Below, one piece after another: positions 55,731 through 64,000 of a DNA stretch of 64,000 bases (its first letter is position 1; each line of letters starts with the position of its first letter). The DNA lies in the NCBI GenBank assembly GCA_035399845.1, contig DAOPJV010000030.1, positions 1 through 64,000 on the forward strand, given 5' to 3'. Position numbers and translations under genes: made by a program. Below the pieces are notes generated by a model. That model saw nothing but the letters and a program-made list of their open reading frames with translations. It made no database searches and was not told the DNA's origin. Source of the DNA: ECT2AJA-110-A sp035399845. GTDB lineage: Bacteria > Planctomycetota > Phycisphaerae > UBA1845 > UTPLA1.

Positions 55731-56721
55731 CGATCGGACCTTCCTCCTTCGGCCCGGCGACGGGCCATTGCAGTCGGAACCTCGAGCCCTTTCCTGATTC
55801 GCTGGTCACAGTGATCGCGCCGTCGTGCGATCGCATGATCTGGTAGGCGACGTGGAGCCCCAGGCCCGTTCCCTGCCCGACTTCCTTGGTTGTGAAGAAG
55901 GGCTCAAAAATGTGGTCCATCGTCTCCGCCGACATTCCGCAGCCGGTATCAGTGACGTCGATCCATATGTCGTCGCCGTCGACGCCGGTCTGAATTCGAA
56001 TTTCACCACGTTGCTCGATCGCCTGCGCAGCGTTGACGAGGAGGTTCAGCAGAACCTGGCCGATGCGTCCGGCGTAGCACGTGGCCATTGGAATCTCGCC
56101 ATACGCCCTGACGACATCCGCCTTGTACTTCAGTTCGTTCCACGCGACGCTGATCGTCTTGTCCATCAGGGCGTTCAGGTCGCAGGGGCCCAGATCGGGA
56201 CCGTCAACATGGGCGAAGTCGCGCAGGTCGCCGACAATCTTGCGTACGCGGGAGAGACCCTCGTTGGATTCGGCAAGCAGGACCTCGATGTCTTCCACAA
56301 CGTGGTTCAGGTCAATCGCGTCGGCCAGTTCCGCGACGGCACGCGCAGACTCGGGGGCCGTGTCGTCATGGTTGACGCACGCCGTCACGAGGTCGCGACA
56401 CGCCGTGATGTACTTCAGGAGGTCTTCAACGTATTCGCCGAGCGTATTCAGGTTGCTGGACACGTAGCCGACAGGGTTGTTGACTTCGTGGGCGACGCCC
56501 GCGGCCAGCTGGCCGATGCACGCAAGTTTGTCGGATTGTACGAGCTTGCTCTGGGCGGACTGCAATTCCGCCATGACGCCCGCCAGTTCCTCGTTGGCGG
56601 CGACGAGACTGCGATTGGCGTCGGTCAGCTCCCGCGTGACGACCTCCAGTCGACGTTCCGCGTCGCATCGCGCGCGGCGTTCACGGTTCAGTGCTTCATT
56701 GAGCTGGGCGGTTTCCATCAT
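55708..56721 (-). CDS. soluble sensor histidine kinase
   Basis: A 337-aa cytosolic kinase: N-terminal coiled coil (residues 1-65), His box AAGVAHEVNNPVGYVSSNLNTL, N box LLVNAAQAIEQ, G1 DTGCGM and G2 GTGLGLHVAYQIM. The core is close in sequence to the kinase encoded next to it (54321-55730), indicating duplication. It has no sensor or membrane domain of its own and presumably receives input through the coiled coil. Its start overlaps the preceding receiver gene by 26 bases. Confidence 0.92.
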   Translation of the reverse strand: MMETAQLNEALNRERRARCDAERRLEVVTRELTDANRSLVAANEELAGVMAELQSAQSKLVQSDKLACIGQLAAGVAHEVNNPVGYVSSNLNTLGEYVEDLLKYITACRDLVTACVNHDDTAPESARAVAELADAIDLNHVVEDIEVLLAESNEGLSRVRKIVGDLRDFAHVDGPDLGPCDLNALMDKTISVAWNELKYKADVVRAYGEIPMATCYAGRIGQVLLNLLVNAAQAIEQRGEIRIQTGVDGDDIWIDVTDTGCGMSAETMDHIFEPFFTTKEVGQGTGLGLHVAYQIMRSHDGAITVTSESGKGSRFRLQWPVAGPKEEGPIDDDANAR

Positions 56722-57205
56722 GGGCGTCGTCCTCTCCTCCGAGGGCCTGGTCCGGCGCGCTGGTTACAAGTCGCTCGTTCACTTTCTCCCGTTGTTCGGC
56801 CCACTTGCGTGGATGGGCGCCGATGACGTCCATGACGAGTCGTCGCAGGGACCCATCGGGCCAGGGCTTTGCGATGAGCCGGTATATTCTCGCGCCGTTG
56901 ACCGCGGGGACGACGACTTCCGGATTTGCGCAGTGCGCCGTCAGCAGCACGCGCGTCGTTTCCGGCGAAATCGTGGCCGCGGCCATCAGGACGTCGACGC
57001 CATTCATGCCGGGCATCGCCGCGTCACAGATCAGGAGCTGAATCGGCGTGGCGCCGAGGATCGCGAGTCCCTCAACGCCGTTGTCGGCGCAGTGAACCTG
57101 GCATCCGATCCGGCTGAGTTCGCGGCGGACGGCCTGACGCATACCGGGCTCATCGTCGATGCAGAGCACCTGATAGCGATGCTCGTGACCGCAGGACCTA
57201 TTCAT
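56696..57205 (-). CDS. single-domain response regulator
   Basis: A 169-aa CheY-like receiver (LCIDDEPGMRQAV, ICDAAMPGMNG, LLTAHCA, IAKPW) with a ~40-residue polar tail. ATG at 57205 has GGAGGG four bases upstream, located within the end of the preceding receiver gene. It overlaps genes on both sides. Confidence 0.9.
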   Translation of the reverse strand: MNRSCGHEHRYQVLCIDDEPGMRQAVRRELSRIGCQVHCADNGVEGLAILGATPIQLLICDAAMPGMNGVDVLMAAATISPETTRVLLTAHCANPEVVVPAVNGARIYRLIAKPWPDGSLRRLVMDVIGAHPRKWAEQREKVNERLVTSAPDQALGGEDDAHDGNRPAQ

Positions 57206-57839
57206 GGTTCCCTCCAACCGTCTGGTTTGCGCCTGAGAGCCGGCCGATGATCTCGTTCAGATTGTCGTGGGCGCGCGTGAGTATCTGCTTCTGAAGCGAG
57301 TCGCGTTTGACCGCGTTGGCCAGCAGGAGATTCAGGTCCAGCTCCAGCAGAGGTCCATTGCAGGATTGAAGGGCGGCGGCCACGCAGGCCAGCGCGGGAT
57401 GGTTGCTGAGGCCGATGTTCGCGATTCTCTCCACTGAGTCCCGCGCAAATCGCAGTTGGTTTCGTACACGAGCCCGCAGCTCGTCGGGATCGAAAGGCTT
57501 GATCACGTAGTCCGTCACGCCCGCGTCGAAACCCGCAATGACCTGATGCGTCGCCGCGAGCGCTGTCAGGAAGATCACGGGCGTGGGCAGGATCGACCTG
57601 CAGAGTCCGCGGCGCATGCGTCCCGACTCCATTCGTCGAATCCGTCGAAGCGTTTCGTGTCCGGACAGCGCCGGCATGGAGACGTCGAGCAGGATCAGAT
57701 CGGGCCAGGCGTCGCCGAAGGACCGCAATGCGTGTCGCGGATTGTCGTAGGTCAGCGGTTCGTAGCCGGATCGTCGGAGACATCGGCGTACCGCAGCCAG
57801 GGCATTGCGATCGTCATCGATTACCACGATTCTTGCCAT
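57198..57839 (-). CDS. response regulator with helical C-terminal extension
   Basis: A 213-aa protein: receiver (VVIDDDRNALAAV, LLDVSMPALSG, FLTALA, VIKPFDPDELRARV) followed by ~80 residues of helix (ERIANIGLSNHPALACVAAALQ), with no DNA-binding motif. Second gene of the signalling run, 268 bases after the NtrC-type gene. Confidence 0.9.
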   Translation of the reverse strand: MARIVVIDDDRNALAAVRRCLRRSGYEPLTYDNPRHALRSFGDAWPDLILLDVSMPALSGHETLRRIRRMESGRMRRGLCRSILPTPVIFLTALAATHQVIAGFDAGVTDYVIKPFDPDELRARVRNQLRFARDSVERIANIGLSNHPALACVAAALQSCNGPLLELDLNLLLANAVKRDSLQKQILTRAHDNLNEIIGRLSGANQTVGGNHE

Positions 57840-58105
57840 GCGTCCGTCGTCCTCGTGTTTCAGACGTCGGCGTCGTCCGTCGCTCCGGCGGCGAACGGCG
57901 CCCGTCTTCCCGACACGCGGTACAGCATTCGTCGTGCCAGTCGGTGTCGACCTGCCGGGACCGCCTCATTCACGCCGCCGACGAGGGAATATCGGCGGAG
58001 TCTCTGCTCCGGTCAGGCGCCTGTCTCAGATTGAAACAGGCGCGCATCGGATTGATGCGCGGTCGGGTCATTCTGATCGCGTTCCGGGCCCGCCGACGAG
58101 GACGG
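57840..58105. other. short intergenic gap in the signalling run
   Basis: 266 bases, no gene seen. GGCGCCTGTCTCAGATTGAAACAGGCGC around 58014-58042 is a hairpin (GCGCCTGTCTC/GAAACAGGCGC, approximate), a candidate terminator for the NtrC-type gene or an attenuator. Confidence 0.45.
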
Positions 58106-59560
58106 CTATTCTGAGATTCCGTACTTCCTGAGCTTTCGATAGAGCGTCGCCGCCCCGATATCGAGAATCTGTGCGGCGCGACGTCGATTGCCGCCGGCGG
58201 CCCGGAGCGCGGCCAGAATCGCGTCAACTTCGTATGCGGCGAGTGTTCCCGGGCGAGGTCGAGCGCCAGTCGCGCGCGGATCCGCGGCGTCGCCGGTATC
58301 TGTCGCGATATCATTCGCAATGGTCAGACCCGCGCCGATGCGCACCTGTGGCGGTAGATCGGATTCGATGACGCGATCGCCATGCGTCAGCAGCATGGCG
58401 CGAAGAATGACGTTGTCCATCTCGCGGACATTGCCGGGCCAGTCATACGCGAGGAGTGTTCGCAGGGCGCTTTCATCGAGCGTTACCGACGCGCCGACGG
58501 ACGGTTGGTGCTTTTGCACGAAGTGCTCGATAAGCCGCGTGAGGTCCTCTCGCCGATCGCGAAGTGGTGGAATCGTGATTTCCATGACATTCAGGCGATA
58601 GTAGAGATCCTCGCGAAATGTACCCTGCCGGACAGCCGCTTCAAGGTCTTTGTTCGTCGCCGCGATGAAGCGGACGTCGATATCGTGCGTTATATCGCTG
58701 CCAACAGGTCTGAGCCGTCGCTCCTGCAGGACGTGGAGCAGCTTGACCTGAAGATGGGGCGCGAGTTCGCCCGCTTCGTCGAGGAACACGGTTCCACCTT
58801 CCGCCGCCCGAATCAAACCGTCGCGCTCGTCCTCAGCGCCGGTATAGGCGCCGCGAGCGTGACCGAATAATTCGCTCTCAATCAACTGCGGTCCGATGGC
58901 CGCGAGATCGACGGCGATGAACGGCCTGTCATGTCGCGAACTCATTCGGTGGATTTCGTGCGCCAGCAGGCTCTTGCCGGTTCCCGTTTCGCCGCGAATC
59001 AGGACGGTGGCGTCGTTGGAGGCAATGCGCTCGGCGTTCCGGAGGACGGAGCGCATGACTGGCGAATTGCCCGTGATGAACCGCGGTGGTGAGGCCCCCT
59101 GGATTGCGGCGTCTGCGCGGGCGCCTGTGCGCCTCGACCAGACGCTGCACGCCGACCAGACGCGATCGCGGAGGTCCTGAACGTCGAAGGGTTTCTCGAT
59201 GAAGTCGTCGGCGCCATTACGCGTGGATCGCACCGCCTCCTGAATCGTCCCGCGCCCCGTCAGAATGATCGCCTGCGTATTGGGGCTGTGGCGTTTCAGT
59301 CCGAGGAGGACGGTGTATCCGTCAACGCCGGGCATGCTCAGGTCGATGATTGCCGCCGCGAAGTAGTCTGGTGATCTCTGCGTGATTTCAAGAAGTGCGC
59401 TCTCACCATCGGCCGCCTGAGAATGGACGACATCGTCGCGCCGAAGCACGCGGCGAAGTGAGTTGCGTATCAGGGGATCGTCGTCGACCAGGAGAATCCG
59501 GAGCTGCGCGTCGGCGGTCGTCGCGGTGTCGTGCGCATGCGTGTCCTGATGGCTTCTCAT
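58106..59560 (-). CDS. NtrC-family sigma54-dependent response regulator
   Basis: A 484-aa regulator: receiver (ILLVDDDPLIRNSL, IIDLSMPGVDG, FIEKPF), AAA+ domain with Walker A RGETGTGKS near 190, the sigma54 loop GAYTGA near 235, Walker B GTVFLDEAGEL, and a C-terminal Fis-type helix-turn-helix (GGNRRRAAQILDIGAATLYRKLRKYG). I start at MRSHQDTH (59560). It heads the signalling run and probably controls it or distant sigma54 promoters. It differs from RtcR in having a receiver input. Confidence 0.94.
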   Translation of the reverse strand: MRSHQDTHAHDTATTADAQLRILLVDDDPLIRNSLRRVLRRDDVVHSQAADGESALLEITQRSPDYFAAAIIDLSMPGVDGYTVLLGLKRHSPNTQAIILTGRGTIQEAVRSTRNGADDFIEKPFDVQDLRDRVWSACSVWSRRTGARADAAIQGASPPRFITGNSPVMRSVLRNAERIASNDATVLIRGETGTGKSLLAHEIHRMSSRHDRPFIAVDLAAIGPQLIESELFGHARGAYTGAEDERDGLIRAAEGGTVFLDEAGELAPHLQVKLLHVLQERRLRPVGSDITHDIDVRFIAATNKDLEAAVRQGTFREDLYYRLNVMEITIPPLRDRREDLTRLIEHFVQKHQPSVGASVTLDESALRTLLAYDWPGNVREMDNVILRAMLLTHGDRVIESDLPPQVRIGAGLTIANDIATDTGDAADPRATGARPRPGTLAAYEVDAILAALRAAGGNRRRAAQILDIGAATLYRKLRKYGISE

Positions 59561-60123
59561 CGCTGATCCCGGCCGTCGTTTCGGGGACTTCTCGGACGCC
59601 CGCGCGTCCAGGGCGGTTCCTGCAGGCTCATCGGGCCGGCGGTTGACGACGATTCGACGCATTCCGATGAAAAGATGCTGCGCGTCTCAATAACCCGCTG
59701 AGTCTCAGCAGAAACCGAACCCGATGTAATGAAGTGACCGATGGGGCGGGAGCAATGGATGACGCGAATGGTCCTTGCCCTGACGTGTTGGCGCCTTCGG
59801 GGAGGAAGAAATCGCGGGCGCGCAGCGAGCCGCTCGGAGGCCGTATCGAGGTCGTCAGGACCGCCGTGTCCTGAAGTCTGGCGCGTCCGAATACGTGGCG
59901 CCGTTTTCTGCCGCTTCGCCGGGCGGGGCGTTTGCGGAACGATCGCAGGGCCGGGTCGCCGACCGAAATGGCGATTCCGCGCGCGGCAACTTATGATGTG
60001 TTTCATTGATCGGCCGATGGATACGTCGTACGGCGACGGTATCGTGCTGAAGTCGGTGAATCGTCCGGAATGCCCTGACCGATTCACATCGTTTTCGTGA
60101 GTGCCTTTTGGCGTTGCTCCTGG
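59561..60123. other. intergenic region before the ECF sigma gene
   Basis: 563 bases with no convincing gene on either strand; the frames present are unsupported. It should hold divergent promoters for the NtrC-type regulator and the sigma factor. No -24/-12 element was recognised. Confidence 0.4.
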
Positions 60124-60684
60124 ATGGAACCGCTTTCGCAAGCTGAATATGAGGGGCTCCTGACGGCGCTGACCGACGCGGACCGTTCGTCGGCGTCCCG
60201 CTGGCTGCCCGAGGTCTATGAGTCGCTCCGGAACCTCGCCGGAAGTTACATCCGCGACATGGGACCGCAGATGACGCTTCAGCCGACGGCGCTGGTCAAC
60301 GAGGCGTATCTGCGTCTCGCGGACAAACGTTCGGAATACTGGAACGGCAAGACACACTTCGTCGCAGTCGCGGCGCGTGCGATGCGCTACGTCCTGGTCA
60401 ACGCGATTCGCGATCGGCATGCGGCCAAGCGCGGTGGCGATGCGAGGCGTTTTACGCTGGCGGGGCTGGACGTCGGCAATGGCGCGACAGTGGTCGATAT
60501 CGTCGCGCTGAACGATCTTCTGGAATCGCTGATGACTCGCAGCGAGCGACAGGCCAGGGTCGTCGAACTTCGCGTCTTCGGTGGGCTGACAATCGACGAG
60601 GCGGCGGACGCCCTCGGCGTCTCGGCGTCAACCGTCAAGGCGGACTGGACCGTCGCCTGCGCGTGGCTCAAGGCGCAGCTCTGA
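60124..60684 (+). CDS. ECF RNA polymerase sigma factor (planctomycete-type)
   Basis: A 186-aa ECF sigma factor. Region 2 has VYESLRNLAGSYIRDM, LQPTALVNEAYLRLAD and FVAVAARAMRYVLVNAIRDR; region 4 has RVVELRVFGGLTIDEAADALGVSASTVKADWTVACAWLK. The sequence resembles the ECF group often linked to serine/threonine kinases in planctomycetes; no kinase follows here. I use the ATG at 60124; a GTG 27 bases upstream is equally possible. Confidence 0.9.
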   Translation: MEPLSQAEYEGLLTALTDADRSSASRWLPEVYESLRNLAGSYIRDMGPQMTLQPTALVNEAYLRLADKRSEYWNGKTHFVAVAARAMRYVLVNAIRDRHAAKRGGDARRFTLAGLDVGNGATVVDIVALNDLLESLMTRSERQARVVELRVFGGLTIDEAADALGVSASTVKADWTVACAWLKAQL

Positions 60685-60992
60685 ACCCCAGCAACGCGGG
60701 GCATCCACAGCATGTGATCACTTGAATTCTATCGGTATGAAGCGATCTTCTCCTGGTTCCGGGATGCGCAAGATTCAGTCTCGATGTCCGGCGCCCTCAA
60801 TGGCCTGGGAGCCCGCATTGTCGTTCGCCATGGCGTCCGCCTCTGATAGTCTGCGTCCCTCAACGTGTCGAGACGATTCTAAACGGAAGCCGTATCCGGC
60901 CAGATCAGGTGTAGTTCACCGGTCTCGTTGGAAAGGATCGGCGCGTGCGGACTCCGGCATTGTCTGACAGGAGAAACTTCGAAACGAAACGA
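60685..60992. other. intergenic region
   Basis: 308 bases without a recognisable gene. CAGCAACGCGGGGCATCC just after the sigma gene is not a clear terminator. Confidence 0.35.
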
Positions 60993-61697
60993 GTGATCAG
61001 AGGTGACATTTTCAACGACTTCAGAGACCGAGATTCTGGCGCCGTGTACAGCGACATCGAGTTCATAAGGCGCCGATTTCAAGAATGTGCTGTGTCAATT
61101 ACCTCAGATCCGGCAAAGAGAACCACGATTCGCAGGATGCGGCTTACGAACTGTATTCATCGCCATTGCCTGATCTGGCTGGCAATCATCGAGGATGTCG
61201 TGATCGATGGCCTTGACGCGGGCAAGGGAGGTATTCTCATTGCCGAGGGTTGCGCTTTTAAGCATGTGGTCCTTCAAGGCGACGTCGGCGACATTAGGAT
61301 CAACAACTCGGTTCCTCAGTCCTCGAAACCGAAGTCAGCAAGGGTCGCTGGAGCAGAGACGCGTCGACGAGGCAAATGCCGAATTCTACAAGCGTGTTGA
61401 CTGGGCGCTGGATATTTCCAATGCGCATTTCAGGACTGGCGAGGTTGAGGGAGTCCCGCCCGCGCTTGTGCGGCGTGATCGCGAAACGCAGTTTGTCCTG
61501 CGGAGTCGCGCTATTGTGGAAGGGAAATGGCGTGCGTTGACTTGTCCGGGACCTTTTGGAGGCCGCTGCTGGAGTTTTATCAACTGCATGATGTTGGTGA
61601 CATCATTTTGATCGCGCCGAAGGCGAGTAAGGACTTTGAAAGACAGCTGCGAGGATTGCAGGCGTTGCGCGAAGCCGGCGTCCTGGATGAGGATTGA
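60993..61697 (+). pseudogene. hypothetical protein gene broken by two compensating frameshifts
   Basis: Three consecutive segments read as one protein only if the frame changes twice. Segment 1 (to about 61320) encodes FNDFRDRDSGAVYSDIEFI ... GLDAGKGGILIAEGCAFKHV. Segment 2, in the +1 frame, encodes RVDEANAEFYKRVDWALDIS ... VPPALVRRDRETQFVLRS. Segment 3, back in the first frame from 61539, encodes DLSGTFWRPLLEFYQLHD ... LQALREAGVLDED and a TGA. The second shift fits one lost G in TTG-GAC at 61537-61539. The pattern (R...C, DVVIDGL, VDWALDIS, RRDRETQ) is of a conserved hypothetical family that I cannot name. Sequencing error is possible. An alternative start is the GTG at 60945. Confidence 0.65.
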
Positions 61698-61819
61698 CTC
61701 CCAAGCTGCACACAATACACGCGCCGCGAGCATCTTGCAGAAACAGACCTTCCCCTACGGCTTGGTCCAGTATCGCTCGTGGTACTCGCAGTCGTCGGGC
61801 GTTTTTGCTGTGGCACACT

Positions 61820-62650
61820 CTAAGTCCTGGCTACGACGGGGATTTGCCATGACCCGGCGCCTCTTGTGTCCTCAAATGCGGCGTGGAGCAGCCAGGAGAT
61901 GCGCGGACGATCGAACGACGTTTCAGGCAATCCCTCGGGCAGAATGAGATCGAACTCCGCCGCGCCCTTGTTGCAGTCCACGTGAAATATTGACTCATGA
62001 AGCGTTTCTTCATCACGGACGCATACGACGTGGATCTTCAGTTTCTCAGTCGAATCACGTGAGTGCGGTCCAACGATACTGACACGGCGCGTCCTTCCGC
62101 AGATCAGCGGACATTCACGCAGGATGAGTTCAAACCTGTTGCGGGGCCTCAGGCGACGCGCCCGACGGATGTATGCAATCACGGTAAGTATCAACGCAAG
62201 ACCGATCAGCCCCAGAATCGCCTGGTCGATTCGAGCGAACATGGCCATGAACCGGCTGGGGCCCCCGTCGAATTGCGACGCGACATACGCCAGAGAGATT
62301 CCCAGAAGGAGAAAGGCTGCGCATCCCGGAAGCGAACGGATATAGGATGCGTTCGCTTTTTGGCCCCGGCCGTTCCTCCAACTGGGTAACCACTGATCGA
62401 TCCGATCCGGCTGGTGTCGCTTCCCCCTCAGGATATTCATTTCGTATCGCAGAGCCGGTAGCGCCGTTCCTACGCATTGGGCCCAGCCCGCGATGATGGC
62501 GCCGGACACAAGGGCGCCCAGACAGCCATCAGAAGCTCTGAATACCAGGCCGATCGCGAAGAGCCAGGACACGACGCTTATCAGCACGAGGCCCACAATT
62601 CGAGAACGGATCTGCGCGCGTTGGTCGGGTGTTGTATTGACTCTCTCCAT
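61820..62650 (-). CDS. membrane protein of unknown function
   Basis: A 276-aa protein with four likely helices: SRIVGLVLISVVSWLFAIGL, LGALVSGAIIAGWAQCVG, LPGCAAFLLLGISLAYVA and AILGLIGLALILTVIAYI. A soluble C-terminal ~110-residue beta domain follows (ELILRECPLICGRTRRVSI ... ISWLLHAAFE) with the W-x-L and final IPVV pattern of DUF3592-like proteins. ATG at 62650 has GAGG five bases upstream. Function unknown. Confidence 0.75.
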   Translation of the reverse strand: MERVNTTPDQRAQIRSRIVGLVLISVVSWLFAIGLVFRASDGCLGALVSGAIIAGWAQCVGTALPALRYEMNILRGKRHQPDRIDQWLPSWRNGRGQKANASYIRSLPGCAAFLLLGISLAYVASQFDGGPSRFMAMFARIDQAILGLIGLALILTVIAYIRRARRLRPRNRFELILRECPLICGRTRRVSIVGPHSRDSTEKLKIHVVCVRDEETLHESIFHVDCNKGAAEFDLILPEGLPETSFDRPRISWLLHAAFEDTRGAGSWQIPVVART

Positions 62651-64000
62651 CGATTCCTCGCGCGTGGCCCCGATTCCATTACGCTGTCGATACTCGTCCA
62701 CGTGCAAACTCGCAGATTCGTAAGTCGTTCGGTTTCGCGTCGAATTCGGCGACAGGGCGAAAGTAAGCTCGGCCGTTCATGGCGGTACGCTTAGTCAGTG
62801 AGTCGCATGGCCCAATTCTATTCGCCTGGCCGCGCGTCCGGGACGTGTGAGCGCCCATCGTCGGCTTCGCTGGTATCCGTTTCATGCACTCCCACCGGCC
62901 GACTGGATGGGAGGCCCAACGGACCTAGGATCCTCTCGAAATCGGGCTCCAAATGTGTCGGTTTTGTCGGGTTTTTCGGGGCGACAAATCGCGTAACTTT
63001 CGCGGCGATCGCTGGTTACGGGTGTCGGTGCCGTCTACCCCCGACACGCCTCTTTGGGGCGGCACTTCTGTCACGAATCACCTCGTTTCGCGCTTTCGTC
63101 TCTACCACATTGGGGCGGCCGTGTAGCGTACCCTGGGAAGACGTCTCGAGGTCTCCGAGCGTGCGTAACATGACCGGAATTCGCTCGAAATTCCGGCCTT
63201 GCTACAGAGGCGATCGACCGTCCGCTGCGCCCGAATCGTGATCATCTGTCCGTACAACGGTTGTACAATCCGTTCCTCGGACTTCCAGGCCGTCGCGGAC
63301 CTGCGCCGCGACTCTCGACGGGGCGACGCGTTTAGGGCATATCGTGAGGTTTGCGTTCGCTTTCAGAAGCGTGGCGGCAAGAGAACCGTTGAAGTTTGAT
63401 TTTCGCGCGGGAATCGTAACACCATTCCGTCGTGGAAATCGCCGACGCAAATTGCTGATCCGTGACTTCTAGGGCGGACATACGTGTGTCGTTGCTTGGT
63501 ATTCCGAACGGTCGTTCGCTGGCCGATGAGTCCAGATTCTGAAGAAGGCTATCCACTTGCGCGATTGCAACGGTTTGAGGGCTCGGTACGACGGTCGCTC
63601 TTCCATTCTACGCTGACTTGAGATGCGGCGATCGATGCATCCCGATCGACAACAGTTGTCAGTTCGATGGGGAGGCGATATCCGTTAGGTCGCCGGCGCT
63701 TTGTGTCTTCGTCGCGGCACGATGAATTTGGCAATTGGCATCACCTCGGCAACGTGTCAGTAGTCACCGATCCAAAAGATCGATATAAAGATGAGAATAT
63801 AGACTTGACATCCTTCGGCAGCGCGCCATTATTCGCACGAGGTTCTTGGGCCGTCGAGACGTGGGGATCTCGACCGACCTGAGATTGACTTTCTCCCACT
63901 CAATGGAGCGGAATCGCGTCACCGACGTTTATCGTCGGCATGGATGCAGTCAAAGGCGAAACTCGTGCGCGCCAATGCGGACGATGACTCAGCGGAGCGG
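62651..64000. other. region without a supported gene
   Basis: 1350 bases to the window edge. Small frames exist on both strands but none has a ribosome binding site or a recognisable product. The GC content falls toward the end. The frame that would encode DFQAVADLRRDSRRGD around 63270-63399 could be a remnant of a gene, but I cannot support it. Confidence 0.4.

Noticed and set aside
62798..63882. Small frames at the right end of the window
   Set aside because: No ribosome binding sites, no recognisable motifs, and cysteine/arginine-rich random composition.

Overview
The window is GC-rich, densely coding bacterial DNA, most likely from a member of the Planctomycetota. Supporting signs are short membrane proteins ending in C-x-x-C...C-P-x-C-G ribbons, dockerin-like and thrombospondin-type-3 secreted proteins with signal peptides, a FlgM-like protein, many ECF sigma factors and hybrid kinases, and palindromic intergenic repeats. 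This placement is inference; there is no rRNA in the window.

The most interesting part is 1.5-12.2 kb, an RNA-repair and RNA-quality-control locus. rtcR (CARF plus sigma54 activator) is divergent from a Ro60/Rsr gene. The Ro60 gene has a near-perfect sigma54 promoter at 10392-10407. Downstream of Ro60 on the minus strand lie five Y RNA-like genes (Y1-Y5) interleaved with seven tRNA genes: Lys-TTT, Arg-TCG, Pro-TGG, a CAT tRNA, Gln-TTG, Leu-CAG and a Leu-GAG-like gene. Two protein genes follow (one unknown, one DUF4375/DMP19-like), then a 756-aa HEAT-repeat protein; rtcA lies further on. The Y RNAs share a Ro60-binding-type helix (5' strand GAATGC or AAATGC, 3' strand usually TTGT) and an inner helix with a CTA bulge. 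Three carry a tRNA-like domain in permuted order: the 3' tRNA half (anticodon loop and T arm) precedes the 5' half (D arm), the acceptor helix being closed by a GNRA tetraloop in two cases. I read the locus as an RtcR-induced operon that makes Ro60, its guide RNAs and replacement tRNAs together.

12.3-17.9 kb is a glycan-assembly block (phytanoyl-CoA dioxygenase-like protein, two GT-B glycosyltransferases, AsnB-type amidotransferase). 18-35.9 kb holds a sirtuin, a GH3 glycosidase, secreted and lipoprotein genes, a sigma/anti-sigma-like pair and a hybrid kinase. 33.8-36.4 and 43.1-44.0 kb are rich in palindromic and direct repeats. 36.4-40.8 kb contains a DUF2130 nuclease-like gene and an AT-richer SIR2-HerA antiphage pair; the SIR2 gene carries an in-frame TAG.

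44.3-47.4 kb is a sugar ABC importer without its ATPase, followed by a small conserved protein and a GT2. 49.3-59.6 kb is a compact run of nine minus-strand signalling genes (NtrC-type regulator, receivers, two soluble histidine kinases, HDOD, two HD-GYP-type proteins), most with overlapping ends. The last 4 kb has an ECF sigma factor, a frameshifted gene, a membrane protein and about 1.3 kb with no convincing gene.
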